Shown: positions 18,001 through 25,643, counted from the stretch's first letter. The stretch: 64,000 nucleotides of DNA from Paenibacillus alvei DSM 29 (GCF_000293805.1 NZ_AMBZ01000003.1:124001-188000), one strand, 5' to 3'. Notes: generated from the sequence alone by a model not told the origin. Made by a program: numbers and translations.

Positions 18001-18325
18001 GAAAACAATTACGCTGGAACGGCGAGATGGTCAACTGGTGCGAAGCCATCATTTCAGCAGAGGAACTGCGGAGCAAGCGTATCTTTCTGTCCGATTTGCA
18101 CTCGCTGAGGCTTTGGATCATCGAGCATCCGTTCCGTTCGTACTGGATGATATTTTGGTCAATTTCGATCGGGAGCGGGCTGGACTGGCAATTAAGGCAC
18201 TTACTGAACTGTCTCGTTCACACCATGTCATCATGACGACCTGCCATCCTCATATTGCGCGAATGATCCAGCATGAACCAGAAGCGGCCAATGTAATTGA
18301 ATTGGAACGATTAGAGTACTGTTGA
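15005..18325 (+). CDS. yhaN: SbcC/Rad50-like AAA ATPase (YhaN type)
   Basis: 1106 residues from ATG 15005, which overlaps the yhaO stop (ATGA) and follows GAGGTGA. The N-terminal ATPase half has Walker A (LLHGPNEAGKSTITSF). Long coiled coils (about 200-500 and 680-970) surround a central hydrophobic pair of helices (about 540-585, LGVMLLAAGLGWIGQQWLMA). The C-terminal half has the signature (FSRGTAEQAYLSVRFALAEA) and Walker B (VPFVLDDILVNFD). YhaN proteins differ from SbcC by the central membrane segment in place of a zinc hook, so the complex may be membrane-attached. Confidence 0.9.
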   Translation: MKILRIHLIGYGGFRDTVIPLAERGSGAGITLLHGPNEAGKSTITSFIRDMLYGFPKRRSNPSRFMPSEGSMYGGRMNVLDRSGAEWSIERWEQEGVSHTSIRKMTEAGIVTEADQTQLENELLGGLSSGLHSRLFGITLDELQELQTLQDDEVGAYLYDAGLYGGRGITEAERWLQQSMDGLYRPRGRNQHINQTLHAMDKLERGQREAHRHAAKLGELAEQVTLVRLELNRCVEKRTRLRAELATAERASGVADTWIRYVAAKQELEAQPADLIARLPELATQWNECERKLSDIEAACRGIEDKRKAAVANLLGQEPFSQLLEMEAETRRLVQLTDTVQHWREAAGEAELEYSAAEAELWRLARQTDASWTPERLLSSNAFSYMEQVQAAELRAEACRLAVAQSEAGMERSAREAESALQEYEDAKKLLERYETDGVNGSGFAPSEECATDIAHTEQALADAVRVWNASTDGGLHVLTGERAQPQMTSYSRMNRNASRSYKVSHTRAIYGFGLGVMLLAAGLGWIGQQWLMAGVIALVGLVATIILVYISSQSFPYSPSPQHSFDTAYPNENVSHGFEHAVYAHTEALRQLLQPYFSSLKRNSHTAELVDIRKASQDVAEWQRERKGLQETCRSLHEMVISAERRYRLLTAELGAAQKKEEERYRDWVAWLRQESLPEQLSLAGVKELVRRFEQAEEVEQQRLRSAEKRTRLLGQLELFEQDCSSLLHRAQLLISSRSQQENRTGSNEGGAVASLHAATSLRVEDEGLLTGSTIGGLFRLLERIEREKERELEYRQLTLHSNSLEEEWREQQAQALQTQGAMDKLLLEARVNTGYELLSSADAYNHKIELERLIRDLEAVLYRGGKRAAFQSMEELLIHYDGRELEQRITELTCELELVDERIRELEGRKGRLEQESERLKQEVEGASHHQEFALQEARLDEQASRYAVLALAKTLIQRTRKLYEEEKQPLVLKRAAHYMLQMTAGRYTRVLIPFGEKTITLERRDGQLVRSHHFSRGTAEQAYLSVRFALAEALDHRASVPFVLDDILVNFDRERAGLAIKALTELSRSHHVIMTTCHPHIARMIQHEPEAANVIELERLEYC

Positions 18326-18334
18326 TAAAGAAGC

Positions 18335-18376
18335 AAAGGCGCAGTTGCCCTGTGAAGGGTAATGCGCCTTTTTTGC
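18335..18376 (+). terminator. Intrinsic terminator after yhaN
   Basis: AAAGGCGCA-TTGCCCT pairs with AGGGTAA-TGCGCCTTTTTT around a short loop at 18335..18374, followed by T-rich sequence. It ends the glycosyltransferase-yhaO-yhaN transcript. Confidence 0.85.
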
Positions 18377-18409
18377 GTGGCAATTATCAGCCTTGAGTTT
18401 CAGCATTAT

Positions 18410-19531
18410 TTATGATTTTGGCGGAGTCGAATTGCTTTTTCGGCTCACTGGTTGAAGGGGCATCATTGTAGGATAAGCAGCATTGGATGGAGGCCGATTG
18501 TTATCATTCAGTGGCGGGCCAGATGATCGAATAAGCAGATAGAGCCAGGCTAGACTAAATAGACCAAAGAGCGGATACAAGAAGGATACAAGCGGTTTGA
18601 AGCCGAATTGACTGAACAAATAACAAAACAACATAATCATCAAAATAATGAGCTTCTGATGAATTCCGGTACGCTGTTGAAGCTGCAGTGTAATCCCATA
18701 TACATCAGCGATGTAGGTTGTAAAGATTTCTGAAAAAATAAGCATGACATAAATCAGTTGAATGAACACGCCGAGACCGGTAGCAATATGCCCCATGGGG
18801 ATGTCGAACTGCGTTATGCCTGGCATGTGTACAGCCAAAGCGAAATGTCCGGAGAGAAGCAGAACGCCGATAAGTACACCGCCAATAATACCTCCAAGCT
18901 GAATGACTCTTTTGTTCGGCATCGAGGCTCCAAGTGGAACGAGAACGGCTTGTGCCATAGCCAAATTGAAGGCCCCGTATAGGAGCGGTGCGCTCCAAGC
19001 TGCATAGAAGGACTTGTCCGTGTTCAAGGCAAGCACTTGGGACGCATTGGGCATTTGCAGTGTATGAATGATAATGAACAAGGTAAACGTAAGCATAGTA
19101 GGAGCGACAATGGAGTTGAGCTTCAGGATAGCGTCCATGCCTCGGCTTACGAACCAGTAGGAACCAAGTAGCGTGATGAGCAGTCCGATTTGATAATTCA
19201 TGTGAAGATGCTCTACGAATACGGAGCCTGCGCCAGCCAGCATGACACTGTTCACACAAATGATAATAGCCATCGTGAATAGACTGATGATACCGCCGAC
19301 TCGATCGCCGAATAGCATTCGATTAATATCCTCGTAGGAACGCGCCTTAATGTCATGAGACAACAGCATTAGCTTGGTGCCGAGCCAGATGAATAGTGCT
19401 GTTGTTAACAGAATGGTAAAGGGAGCCCACCACCCGTAAGCTGTAAAAAATTGCAGTATTTCCTGTCCGGTTGCAAACCCTGCCCCCACGACGGTTCCGA
19501 TATACGTGAATGCAATTTGCATAACTAACAC
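18410..19531 (-). CDS. YkvI-like multi-pass membrane protein
   Basis: 373 residues with about ten hydrophobic helices and the conserved start of the YkvI family (TYIGTVVGAGFATGQEILQFF). The family is distantly related to amino-acid transporters of the LeuT-like fold, but its role is unknown. The C-terminal tail is hydrophilic (RSSGPPLNDNNRPPSNA). Start: a GTG at 19531 and an ATG at 19522 lack a close binding site. AAGGAGG (19553..19559, plus-strand positions) is nine bases upstream of an in-frame ATT at 19543, which may be the true start. Confidence 0.85.
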   Translation of the reverse strand: MLVMQIAFTYIGTVVGAGFATGQEILQFFTAYGWWAPFTILLTTALFIWLGTKLMLLSHDIKARSYEDINRMLFGDRVGGIISLFTMAIIICVNSVMLAGAGSVFVEHLHMNYQIGLLITLLGSYWFVSRGMDAILKLNSIVAPTMLTFTLFIIIHTLQMPNASQVLALNTDKSFYAAWSAPLLYGAFNLAMAQAVLVPLGASMPNKRVIQLGGIIGGVLIGVLLLSGHFALAVHMPGITQFDIPMGHIATGLGVFIQLIYVMLIFSEIFTTYIADVYGITLQLQQRTGIHQKLIILMIMLFCYLFSQFGFKPLVSFLYPLFGLFSLAWLYLLIRSSGPPLNDNNRPPSNAAYPTMMPLQPVSRKSNSTPPKS

Positions 19532-19665
19532 TGATTTTTCAATGAATAGACGCCTCCTTGCCTACCAAGCTTGTACGCTCTACTATAAAAATATGAGCAA
19601 GTAGGGCCGGACATGACTGTCTGGATATGATAAAATAGATATCGAATTACGGGAGGGGGCTAACG

Positions 19666-20280
19666 GTGCATACAGTCATGTGGGCGCTGTCTCATTACGG
19701 ATACATCGCCTTATTTATGTTATTGGCGCTCGGCATCATCGGCATCCCTGTACCAGATGAAACGCTGATGGTTTTTGTAGGCAGCTTAACGGTTAATGGT
19801 CCATTCCAATACATACCTGCTTTTGCTGTCTGTTTAGCAGGGAGCATGACAGGGATGTTCATCAGTTATATGGTCGGACGCAAGGTGGGCAAGCCTTTGC
19901 TGGATCGATACGGAAAGAAATTAAAGCTGACGCCGCAGCGGATTGAGCGAACAGAAGAATGGTTTCAGAAATACGGCGGTTGGAGCATCGTTTTTGGTTA
20001 TTTTGTGCCAGGGCTGCGTCATTTGACTTGTTATTTTGCCGGTATGTCCAGGATGAGGTGGACAACCTATCTTTTTGCGGCTGGATCGGGTGCTCTTGTG
20101 TGGGTGACCACTTTCCTGACGCTCGGCCATATCGTCGGAAACCATTGGCGTGAGGCAGTGCGCTGGCTTCACTCAAAGGGGAATCCAATACTATTCGGTG
20201 GAATCGCGGTACTCGCGGTGGGTGGTACAATAGTATACTTTGTAATCCGCTATCGGTTGCGGACGAAAAGAACGCCTTGA
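19666..20280 (+). CDS. DedA-family membrane protein
   Basis: 204 residues of the DedA/VTT (SNARE-associated) family, with helices at about 8-30, 45-68, 130-152 and 172-195. Conserved motifs are IGIPVPDETLMVFVGSLTVNG and YFVPGLRHLTCYFAGMSRM. DedA proteins act in membrane-lipid (undecaprenyl phosphate or phosphatidylethanolamine) flipping and membrane homeostasis; which lipid is not decided here. The start is a GTG with GGGAGGGGG upstream. The stop codon lies within the left arm of the terminator hairpin. Confidence 0.9.
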   Translation: MHTVMWALSHYGYIALFMLLALGIIGIPVPDETLMVFVGSLTVNGPFQYIPAFAVCLAGSMTGMFISYMVGRKVGKPLLDRYGKKLKLTPQRIERTEEWFQKYGGWSIVFGYFVPGLRHLTCYFAGMSRMRWTTYLFAAGSGALVWVTTFLTLGHIVGNHWREAVRWLHSKGNPILFGGIAVLAVGGTIVYFVIRYRLRTKRTP

Positions 20281-20310
20281 CTCCAAGCGGAATCAAGGCG
20301 TTTCTTATTT
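20271..20310. terminator. Terminator overlapping the dedA-like stop codon
   Basis: AACGCCTTGA (20271..20280) pairs with TCAAGGCGTT (20293..20302), followed by TCTTATTT. The left arm contains the last codons and the TGA of the DedA gene. Confidence 0.75.
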
Positions 20311-20328
20311 GTATCATTCAGTGATTAC

Positions 20329-20976
20329 TTATGCGCGCTGATGGGAGAATAGCTTTACTGCCTGAATTTTGTTTGTTTTTGGATCCATATCGAGCCGCAG
20401 CAAGCAGTTGTTCAATTCATAGCTCCACACATAATCGGTATCATGATCAGGACGACCGAGCACTTTCGAGGCAGTATCATCATTGTCGCCGATCGTTAAG
20501 CCTTGAATGCCTGTCGAGGTATCCTCACCCGATACTTCGATAAAGACGACGCTCCCATCCTGCTTGCAGCCAAATGAGAAGCCATCATACTGATACACAT
20601 CAATCGGATCGATATCATCCATGACATAGTGATCAGAAGGCTCACCCCACACCTCCTTTATTTCATCATCGTTGGAAGTGAGCGCGATGCCCTTCAATTG
20701 AGGGCGGGTTCGGTCAAATTCATGCTCAATATATGTAGAATCACTATGATTAGCTGATTGGTTCTTAGGAGATGCAATTACGGTTTTTTCATTTTGCTTC
20801 CCTTCAGGTTTACGATCACCAGAATTCACACGGGTATCTTTCTGATGCGAATAAGGCGTATCCGTTTCAATTGGGGAGACATTGTGCTTCTGGGATGAAC
20901 ATCCTTGAAGCAGCCAAGTCATCATGACTGCGGCCAGTACAACCGTAATACTGCGTTGCCAAGTAGATCGCTGCAT
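20329..20976 (-). CDS. Putative lipoprotein, 215 aa
   Basis: It begins with a lipoprotein signal: basic N-region, hydrophobic VVLAAVMMTWLL, lipobox LQGC with the lipidated Cys at about residue 26. A hydrophilic linker (about 27-90) follows, then a small folded domain (about 95-215) containing PQLKGIALTSNDDEIKEVWG and a related second segment (IQGLTIGDNDDTASKVLGRP). These look like two similar motifs, as in stalk-type lipoproteins that recur in Paenibacillus. It is probably attached to the outer face of the membrane. AAGGAGG precedes the ATG. The function is unknown. Confidence 0.8.
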   Translation of the reverse strand: MQRSTWQRSITVVLAAVMMTWLLQGCSSQKHNVSPIETDTPYSHQKDTRVNSGDRKPEGKQNEKTVIASPKNQSANHSDSTYIEHEFDRTRPQLKGIALTSNDDEIKEVWGEPSDHYVMDDIDPIDVYQYDGFSFGCKQDGSVVFIEVSGEDTSTGIQGLTIGDNDDTASKVLGRPDHDTDYVWSYELNNCLLRLDMDPKTNKIQAVKLFSHQRA

Positions 20977-21237
20977 CGTAAATCCTCCTTAACCGCCACG
21001 CGGCGGGCCTAGAACATATTACCCTATTGTCGGAATATGAATCATTTGCCAATTTGGGCGTTATGAACTAGATATCAACTGTAAATAATATGGATCAAGC
21101 CATAATAACCCTTATATAATAGTTAGACGCTTCAAAACCCCATTTAGTTGCAACGAATTGAAAGAATTGTTCTCCTTTTCTCCATTCACCTCTTTGGCAT
21201 ATAATAAAGTATAAGATGGTGAGAGGGGGCGACGCAT

Positions 21238-21564
21238 ATGGTGGATGAACCAACAGCTCGCTTTTTGGAAGAAAAAGTGACGGAAGCTAAAAACCATTTT
21301 GAACGGGCACTTGATTGTAAACACACGGAGTTTGATGATTTGTACCCGTACATGATTGAACACCCTCAATTTTTCTGGTACAAACGGTATGTCGCTTGGT
21401 CAGAACTGCTGACGATCGTGAAGCTGTGCGATCAGCTGCAGGTTGGCTGGACAGGAAAGTTTACGGCACAACAGGTTGCGTATATTAACAAGCGTGTAAT
21501 GTCTGCTAAGGTGCTTGACTACTGGTTCGAAACGAACGATACGAAGGAACATGTGGGCTATTGA
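21238..21564 (+). CDS. Hypothetical protein, 108 aa
   Basis: A soluble, mostly helical acidic protein (MVDEPTARFLEEKVTEAKNH start; aromatic-rich middle PQFFWYKRYVAWSELL). GAGAGGGGG precedes the ATG. No family is recognised. It is followed by a hairpin and another small gene on the same strand. The codon use looks like that of neighbouring genes, so it is probably a real lineage-conserved protein. Confidence 0.7.
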   Translation: MVDEPTARFLEEKVTEAKNHFERALDCKHTEFDDLYPYMIEHPQFFWYKRYVAWSELLTIVKLCDQLQVGWTGKFTAQQVAYINKRVMSAKVLDYWFETNDTKEHVGY

Positions 21565-21581
21565 GATGGAGAATAAGTGTG

Positions 21582-21613
21582 TGCAGGGCCTGCTGACGAT
21601 GGCAGGCCTTGCA
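21582..21613 (+). terminator. 12-bp hairpin between two small genes
   Basis: TGCAGGGCCTGC (21582..21593) pairs with GCAGGCCTTGCA (21602..21613) with one G-T wobble. No T-run follows, so it may only attenuate transcription or protect the transcript. Confidence 0.4.
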
Positions 21614-21642
21614 TGTTGTACATATCGGAGGTGTAAGTTTTC

Positions 21643-21858
21643 ATGATGGAAGAAGCTGTGCTTGACAGCTACCGGCAGGAAGGAACCCTGGTTAGAGTCG
21701 TTCGGGACATGCTGGAAATCAACGACGTCAGAGGTTACGTGGTAGCCTGGGATGATGAATCCGTTATGATTCGCAAGCGGAATCGGCGTGTGGTGAAGCT
21801 GAGCCGTGCCTATGCGATTCAGTCGGCTAATGAGCCGCGTATCGTCCCTGAAGTTTGA
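21643..21858 (+). CDS. Small hypothetical protein, 71 aa
   Basis: Compact basic/acidic protein with a likely small beta-barrel pattern (GTLVRVVRDMLEINDVRGYVVAWDD... VMIRKRNRRVVKLSR). It resembles Sm- or Hfq-like or KOW-type small RNA-binding folds in length and strand pattern, but no motif proves this. CGGAGGTG precedes the ATG. The next features downstream are the tRNA-Leu genes. Confidence 0.65.
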   Translation: MMEEAVLDSYRQEGTLVRVVRDMLEINDVRGYVVAWDDESVMIRKRNRRVVKLSRAYAIQSANEPRIVPEV

Positions 21859-21962
21859 ACCGGATTATATTACATACTGCATGGGCAGCGGGGAGGGGAA
21901 ACCTGCCAACTGCCATGCAGCTTAGGCGGGAAAACAAGATTTCAAAAAAATTTTAAAAAGCC

Positions 21963-21992
21963 TTGACGTTTGCCTTGGTGCCATGATATTAT
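21963..21992 (+). promoter_or_regulatory. Sigma-A promoter for the first tRNA-Leu
   Basis: TTGACG (21963..21968), an 18-base spacer, then TATTAT (21987..21992). It lies about 50 bases upstream of the tRNA gene. Confidence 0.7.
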
Positions 21993-22045
21993 ATTTCTTG
22001 TCGCTGGGAAAACAGTTTGGCGATTCAATGGAAGCAATTAAATAT

Positions 22046-22132
22046 GCGGTCGTGGCGGAATTGGCAGACGCGCTAGATTCAGGTTCTAGTGGTAGCAATA
22101 TCGTGGAGGTTCGAGTCCTCTCGACCGCACCA
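22046..22132 (+). tRNA. tRNA-Leu(CAG), first copy
   Basis: An 87-base class II tRNA. The acceptor stem is GCGGTCG/CGACCGC and the 3' CCA is encoded. The anticodon arm CTAGA-TTCAGGT-TCTAG gives anticodon CAG, and there is a long variable arm and a GGTTCGAGTCC T-arm. It reads CUG codons. It has its own promoter and terminator. Confidence 0.97.
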
Positions 22133-22149
22133 TACTTTCATCAACGAAT

Positions 22150-22175
22150 CCTCATTTTTATGAGGCTTTTTTATT
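22150..22175 (+). terminator. Terminator of the first tRNA-Leu
   Basis: CCTCAT (22150..22155) pairs with ATGAGG (22160..22165) and is followed by CTTTTTTATTTT. Confidence 0.85.
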
Positions 22176-22249
22176 TTATGCAAATGGAAGCGCCTAGTCG
22201 TCGAGCTTCTCGACAGACTGGGTGTTTTTATTTTCCACTTTACCTACGC

Positions 22250-22278
22250 TTGACACAATTGGATTGACCGTGTATAGT
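22250..22278 (+). promoter_or_regulatory. Near-consensus sigma-A promoter for the second tRNA-Leu
   Basis: TTGACA (22250..22255), a 17-base spacer and TATAGT (22273..22278). Confidence 0.8.
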
Positions 22279-22329
22279 AATGATTACTGATTCCAAATTA
22301 ACGGATTTGGTAGTTACATATTATGATAT

Positions 22330-22416
22330 GCGGTCATGGCGGAATTGGCAGACGCGCTAGATTCAGGTTCTAGTGTCAGCAATGACGTGGAGGTTCGAGT
22401 CCTCTTGACCGCACCA
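22330..22416 (+). tRNA. tRNA-Leu(CAG), second copy
   Basis: An 87-base class II tRNA with the same anticodon arm as the first copy, and encoded CCA. The acceptor stem is GCGGTCA/TGACCGC, a compensated change of the last pair relative to copy one. The variable arm also differs while keeping pairing (GTC/GAC instead of GGT/ATC). Confidence 0.97.
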
Positions 22417-22430
22417 CCTTTTCAATTACA

Positions 22431-22469
22431 GGTTCCTATTCTGTTTTCAGCAGAATAGGAACCTTTTTT
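22431..22469 (+). terminator. Strong terminator after the second tRNA-Leu
   Basis: GGTTCCTATTCTG (22431..22443) pairs perfectly with CAGAATAGGAACC (22451..22463), followed by TTTTTT. Confidence 0.93.
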
Positions 22470-22594
22470 GTTTCAAGATTTTTTATAGACTTAAAGATAT
22501 TCTTATAGCGAAGACTCCGGTTAAGCCTCTCCGGAGTCTATATGTACAATTTTGTGCATTGCCGCTTCTATCGAAATAGGAGGATAGAAAACAG

Positions 22595-23455
22595 TTACAG
22601 CAACAGCAATAGAGTTCCACTAATAAGCAAGATAAGACCTATAAAAGCTTTCAATGATAATTTTTCCTTAAATACGATATAAGCGAAAATAATCGTCACA
22701 AGTATGCTCAATTTATCGATAGGCACTACGATGCTCGCCTGTCCTTCTTGCAAGGCCTTGAAGTAGAGCAGCCAGGACATACCGGTAGCTAAACCAGATA
22801 ATGTAATAAAAATCCAACTCTTTTTGTCGATTTTTTTGATGTCGCCCTGTTTTCTTGTCATGAATACAATCAGCCAAGCCATAATCAGCACGACAATCGT
22901 TCGTATGGCAGTACCTAAATTAGAATCAACCCCCTCTATGCCCACTTTTCCTAAAATTGCTGTGATTGCTGCGAAAAAAGCAGAGAGTCCTGCGTACCAA
23001 ATCCACTTCATGCTGCTGTCTGCGGATTGTGCTGCGTCTTGTTTTTGTATCATCATATACGTTCCAATCCCGATCAACGTCATACAGATGATTTTTAAGA
23101 GCGTGACGGGTTCTCCCAGTAAGATGATTGCAAGCAGCATCGTAATAATGGTGCTTGATTTATCAATGGGAACGACAACATTCACATTACCTAATTGAAG
23201 CGCTCGGAAATAGAAAATCCAAGAGGCGCCAGTTGTCAGCCCAGATAAAATGAGGTAGAAAAGAGATTTCGAGCTGATGTCAAACAGAGCATGATGCAAG
23301 TTTCCTGCAAATACAATCACCCATGCGAAAATGACCACAATCCCGGTTCTAAGGGCGGTAGCCAGATTGGAATCTGTATTTTGAATTCCGATTTTAGCAA
23401 GAATAGATGTTAATCCTGCAAACAGTGCTGCGCCAAAAGCATAAATAATCCACAT
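22595..23455 (-). CDS. EamA/DMT-family transporter
   Basis: 286 residues with ten predicted helices in two homologous halves, each with the repeated motif SxLxTGxSWxxYFxALQxG and a VVPIDK segment (first half about residues 1-140, second about 150-286). It starts at ATG 23455 with GGAGG upstream. DMT proteins export or import metabolites such as amino acids or nucleosides; the substrate is unknown. A Fur-box-like site overlaps its probable -10 element, so iron control is inferred. Confidence 0.92.
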   Translation of the reverse strand: MWIIYAFGAALFAGLTSILAKIGIQNTDSNLATALRTGIVVIFAWVIVFAGNLHHALFDISSKSLFYLILSGLTTGASWIFYFRALQLGNVNVVVPIDKSSTIITMLLAIILLGEPVTLLKIICMTLIGIGTYMMIQKQDAAQSADSSMKWIWYAGLSAFFAAITAILGKVGIEGVDSNLGTAIRTIVVLIMAWLIVFMTRKQGDIKKIDKKSWIFITLSGLATGMSWLLYFKALQEGQASIVVPIDKLSILVTIIFAYIVFKEKLSLKAFIGLILLISGTLLLLL

Positions 23456-23506
23456 GTATAAAATCCTCCAAACATTTATAACGCTATGTATTGGGTCCTT
23501 TTGAAT

Positions 23507-23515
23507 CCCCCCCCC
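23507..23515. repeat. C9 mononucleotide tract in the leader of the EamA gene
   Basis: Nine consecutive C on the plus strand (G9 on the transcribed-leader sense strand). It lies between the putative promoter/Fur box and the ribosome binding site of the minus-strand transporter gene. Confidence 0.8.
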
Positions 23516-23522
23516 TATCATT

Positions 23523-23564
23523 GATAATGATAATCATTATAGTGGAAGTGTGCGGAATTGGGAA
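23523..23564 (-). promoter_or_regulatory. Fur box overlapping a minus-strand promoter
   Basis: GATAATGATAATCATTATA (23523..23541) matches the 19-base consensus Fur box at 18 positions. On the minus strand, TATAAT occupies 23536..23541 and TTCCCA 23559..23564, a -10/-35 pair with 17-base spacing. The operator would therefore block RNA polymerase at the EamA transporter promoter when Fe-Fur binds. Confidence 0.75.
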
Positions 23565-23576
23565 GGGGAGGCAGGG

Positions 23577-23761
23577 ATGTTAGGTGTGAAAATTAAGGAA
23601 TCCGACATCGCACAAAAACAACAAAATGGGGACTGACGGTGAAAAAGAAGGAGAGCGACACAAGTACCGAAATTGTTGAAGAAGCGGGCTTTGATCAAAT
23701 CTCTTCTTATTTTGGCGTCTTGTTGATTGAAGCCTGGGTTGCATCCCGTATCAAGGGGTGA
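23577..23761 (+). pseudogene. Short open frames, possible remnant of an AraC-type regulator
   Basis: A 19-codon frame (ATG 23577 to stop 23636, with GGGGAGG upstream) is followed two bases later by a 40-codon frame (GTG 23639 to stop 23761). The second product contains EIVEEAGFDQISSYFGVL. This resembles the second helix-turn-helix of AraC regulators (pattern AxxxGFxxxSYFxRxFK) but lacks the usual basic end. It lies beside the Fur box, a context common for siderophore-responsive AraC genes. This is a weak match and could be chance. Confidence 0.3.
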
Positions 23762-23936
23762 TTATCTATTGCATCAGGAATTTTCATGTAGAAAGATTCT
23801 ATATTTTCCTTTATATAATAATAAACTGAAATTGGGGGCTCCTGATTTTGGGGGAATTAAGAATAATTGCATGCTTGATCTCAAGAAAGCACCTTCTCTT
23901 AAGATAAAGCGCATAACGAAGAAAGAGGTGAGTACC

Positions 23937-25384
23937 ATGAAGTTATCCGAATATGCGAGTTATGACGGTCTGGGGCTAGCCGAGCTGGTCAAGCGCGGCG
24001 AGGTTACGCCACAGGAACTGACTGCGTTAGCTAGCGAAGCTATCCGGCTGTTGAATCCTAGGCTAAATGTGATGGCCGTTTCGATGCAGGAGTCAGCAGA
24101 AAAGGAGAGCATGTCTGCTTTACCGAATGGACCGTTTGCAGGTGTTCCATTTTTGATTAAGGATTCAACACTGCATGCCGCAGGAGTGCCTCTCAACAAC
24201 GGCAGCCGGTTGGGGGAAGGAATGATTTACCCGTACGATTCCGAGTTGATGAAACGGTTCCGTCAGGCGGGACTCGTGACGCTGGGATCTGCCACAGCGC
24301 CGGAATTTGGCTTCAACGCAACAACAGAAGCAGTTCTGTATGGACCGACGAGAAACCCTTGGGATCCGGAGAGGAGTCCAGGAGGCTCAAGCGGCGGCTC
24401 GGCGGCAGCTGTAGCGGCAGGGATTGTGCCCGTAGCCCATGCCAATGACGGTGGAGGTTCTATTCGTATTCCTGCCTCTTGCTGCGGACTGGTCGGCTTG
24501 AAGCCGACACGCGGACGAACGCCAAATGGGCCTGACAACGGAGAGTCGCTGAGCGGATTTGGCGTTCAGTTTGCCGTAACCAAGACCGTGCGCGATGCGG
24601 CTGCGCTGCTGGATGCAGTATCGGGGCCAGACCCAGGAGCATATGCCTGGGCAGAGCGGCCGAGTCGTCCCTTCTTGGCAGAAGTCTCTTCAGCTCCTGG
24701 GCGGCTGCGCATTGCTTGGACGGGCAATCCTTATTCGGGCACGGCTGTTGATGCAGAATGTTTGCGTGTCTTGCATGAAACCGTCAGCTTATGTGAAGAG
24801 CTCGGGCATGAATTAGTGGAGGCTCAGCCAGAGTTGGATTACGAGCCATTGTTCATGGCGACGATGAACATTTGGGCGGCTAATACTTATCATGGCATTG
24901 AACGGCTTGCTAAGGTGCTGAATCGGGTACCGTCAGAACATAACCTGGAAGCAACCATCCTGAAAACGTACCAGTGCGGCGCTGCTCTGTCCGCCAATGA
25001 TCTGCTGACTGCCTTGGATATCAGTGCGCAAGCATCCCGCTCTGTAGGCCGTTTTTTGAACAGTATGATGTGCTGCTTTCCCCAACGATCGCGTCTTTGC
25101 CGTTTCCGCTGGGTCTGTTGAATGCGAACAATCAGGAAATCGATATAAAAGGCTGGACGGAACAGATGTTTACTCACGCTCCGTTCACAAGTCTCTTTAA
25201 TACGACGGGTCAGCCTGCTATTTCGCTGCCGCTCGGTTGGAGCGCGGACGGCCTGCCGATTGGAATGCAGTTTGCCGGTCGTTTCGCCGACGAAGCCGGA
25301 TTGCTGAGGCTTGCCGCTCAAATGGAATCCGTCCGGCCATGGAGTCATAAGCGTCCCGTCATTCATGCAGCAAACACCCAATAA
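23937..25384 (+). pseudogene. Amidase-signature family hydrolase, frameshifted
   Basis: The intact product would be about 480 residues of the amidase signature family. The N-terminal part has the catalytic Lys region (FAGVPFLIKDSTLHAAG), the Gly/Ser region (SPGGSSGGSAAAVAAGIVP) and the nucleophile region (GGGSIRIPASCCGLVGLKPT). The frame breaks at a T6 run (25052..25057). One more T would give FFEQYDVLLSPTIASLPFPLG and continue to the stop at 25384; as written it ends at 25121. ATG 23937 has GAGGTGA upstream. The break is either a true mutation, slippage or a sequencing error. The substrate class (amide or nitrile-derived) is not decided. Confidence 0.85.
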
Positions 25385-25410
25385 GAGATGTCATTCCCGA
25401 ACATACGAAC

Positions 25411-25452
25411 AGAAACCTAGGTCGACTTGTTAAAAAGCGGACCTAGGTTTCT
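25411..25452 (+). terminator. Terminator after the amidase gene
   Basis: AGAAACCTAGGTC (25411..25423) pairs perfectly with GACCTAGGTTTCT (25440..25452), followed by TGTTTCTT. Confidence 0.8.
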
Positions 25453-25543
25453 TGTTTCTTGCTGCTCCCTGACTGGAAAAAAAGACGTGCAGACATGATT
25501 CAACCTGGGGAAATCCCTCACTCTTTCTTACATACAGTATGGC

Positions 25544-25591
25544 TAAAAACAGAGAAAGCCTGTGACCTATCAAGTAGGACAGGGTTTCTCT
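25544..25591 (-). terminator. Terminator of the lectin gene
   Basis: AGAGAAAGCCTGT (25551..25563) pairs with ACAGGGTTTCTCT (25579..25591) with one mismatch. On the minus strand it is followed by GTTTTTAG. A second inverted repeat (25598..25609 with 25613..25624) lies nearer the gene. Confidence 0.65.
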
Positions 25592-25643
25592 ACACCTGAG
25601 GAGTTGTCTCAAAGACAGCTCCTCTCCACTTCTATACGTCTAA

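Noticed and set aside
21983-22267. 94-codon frame across the first tRNA-Leu
   Set aside because: It overlaps a complete tRNA gene and its terminator.
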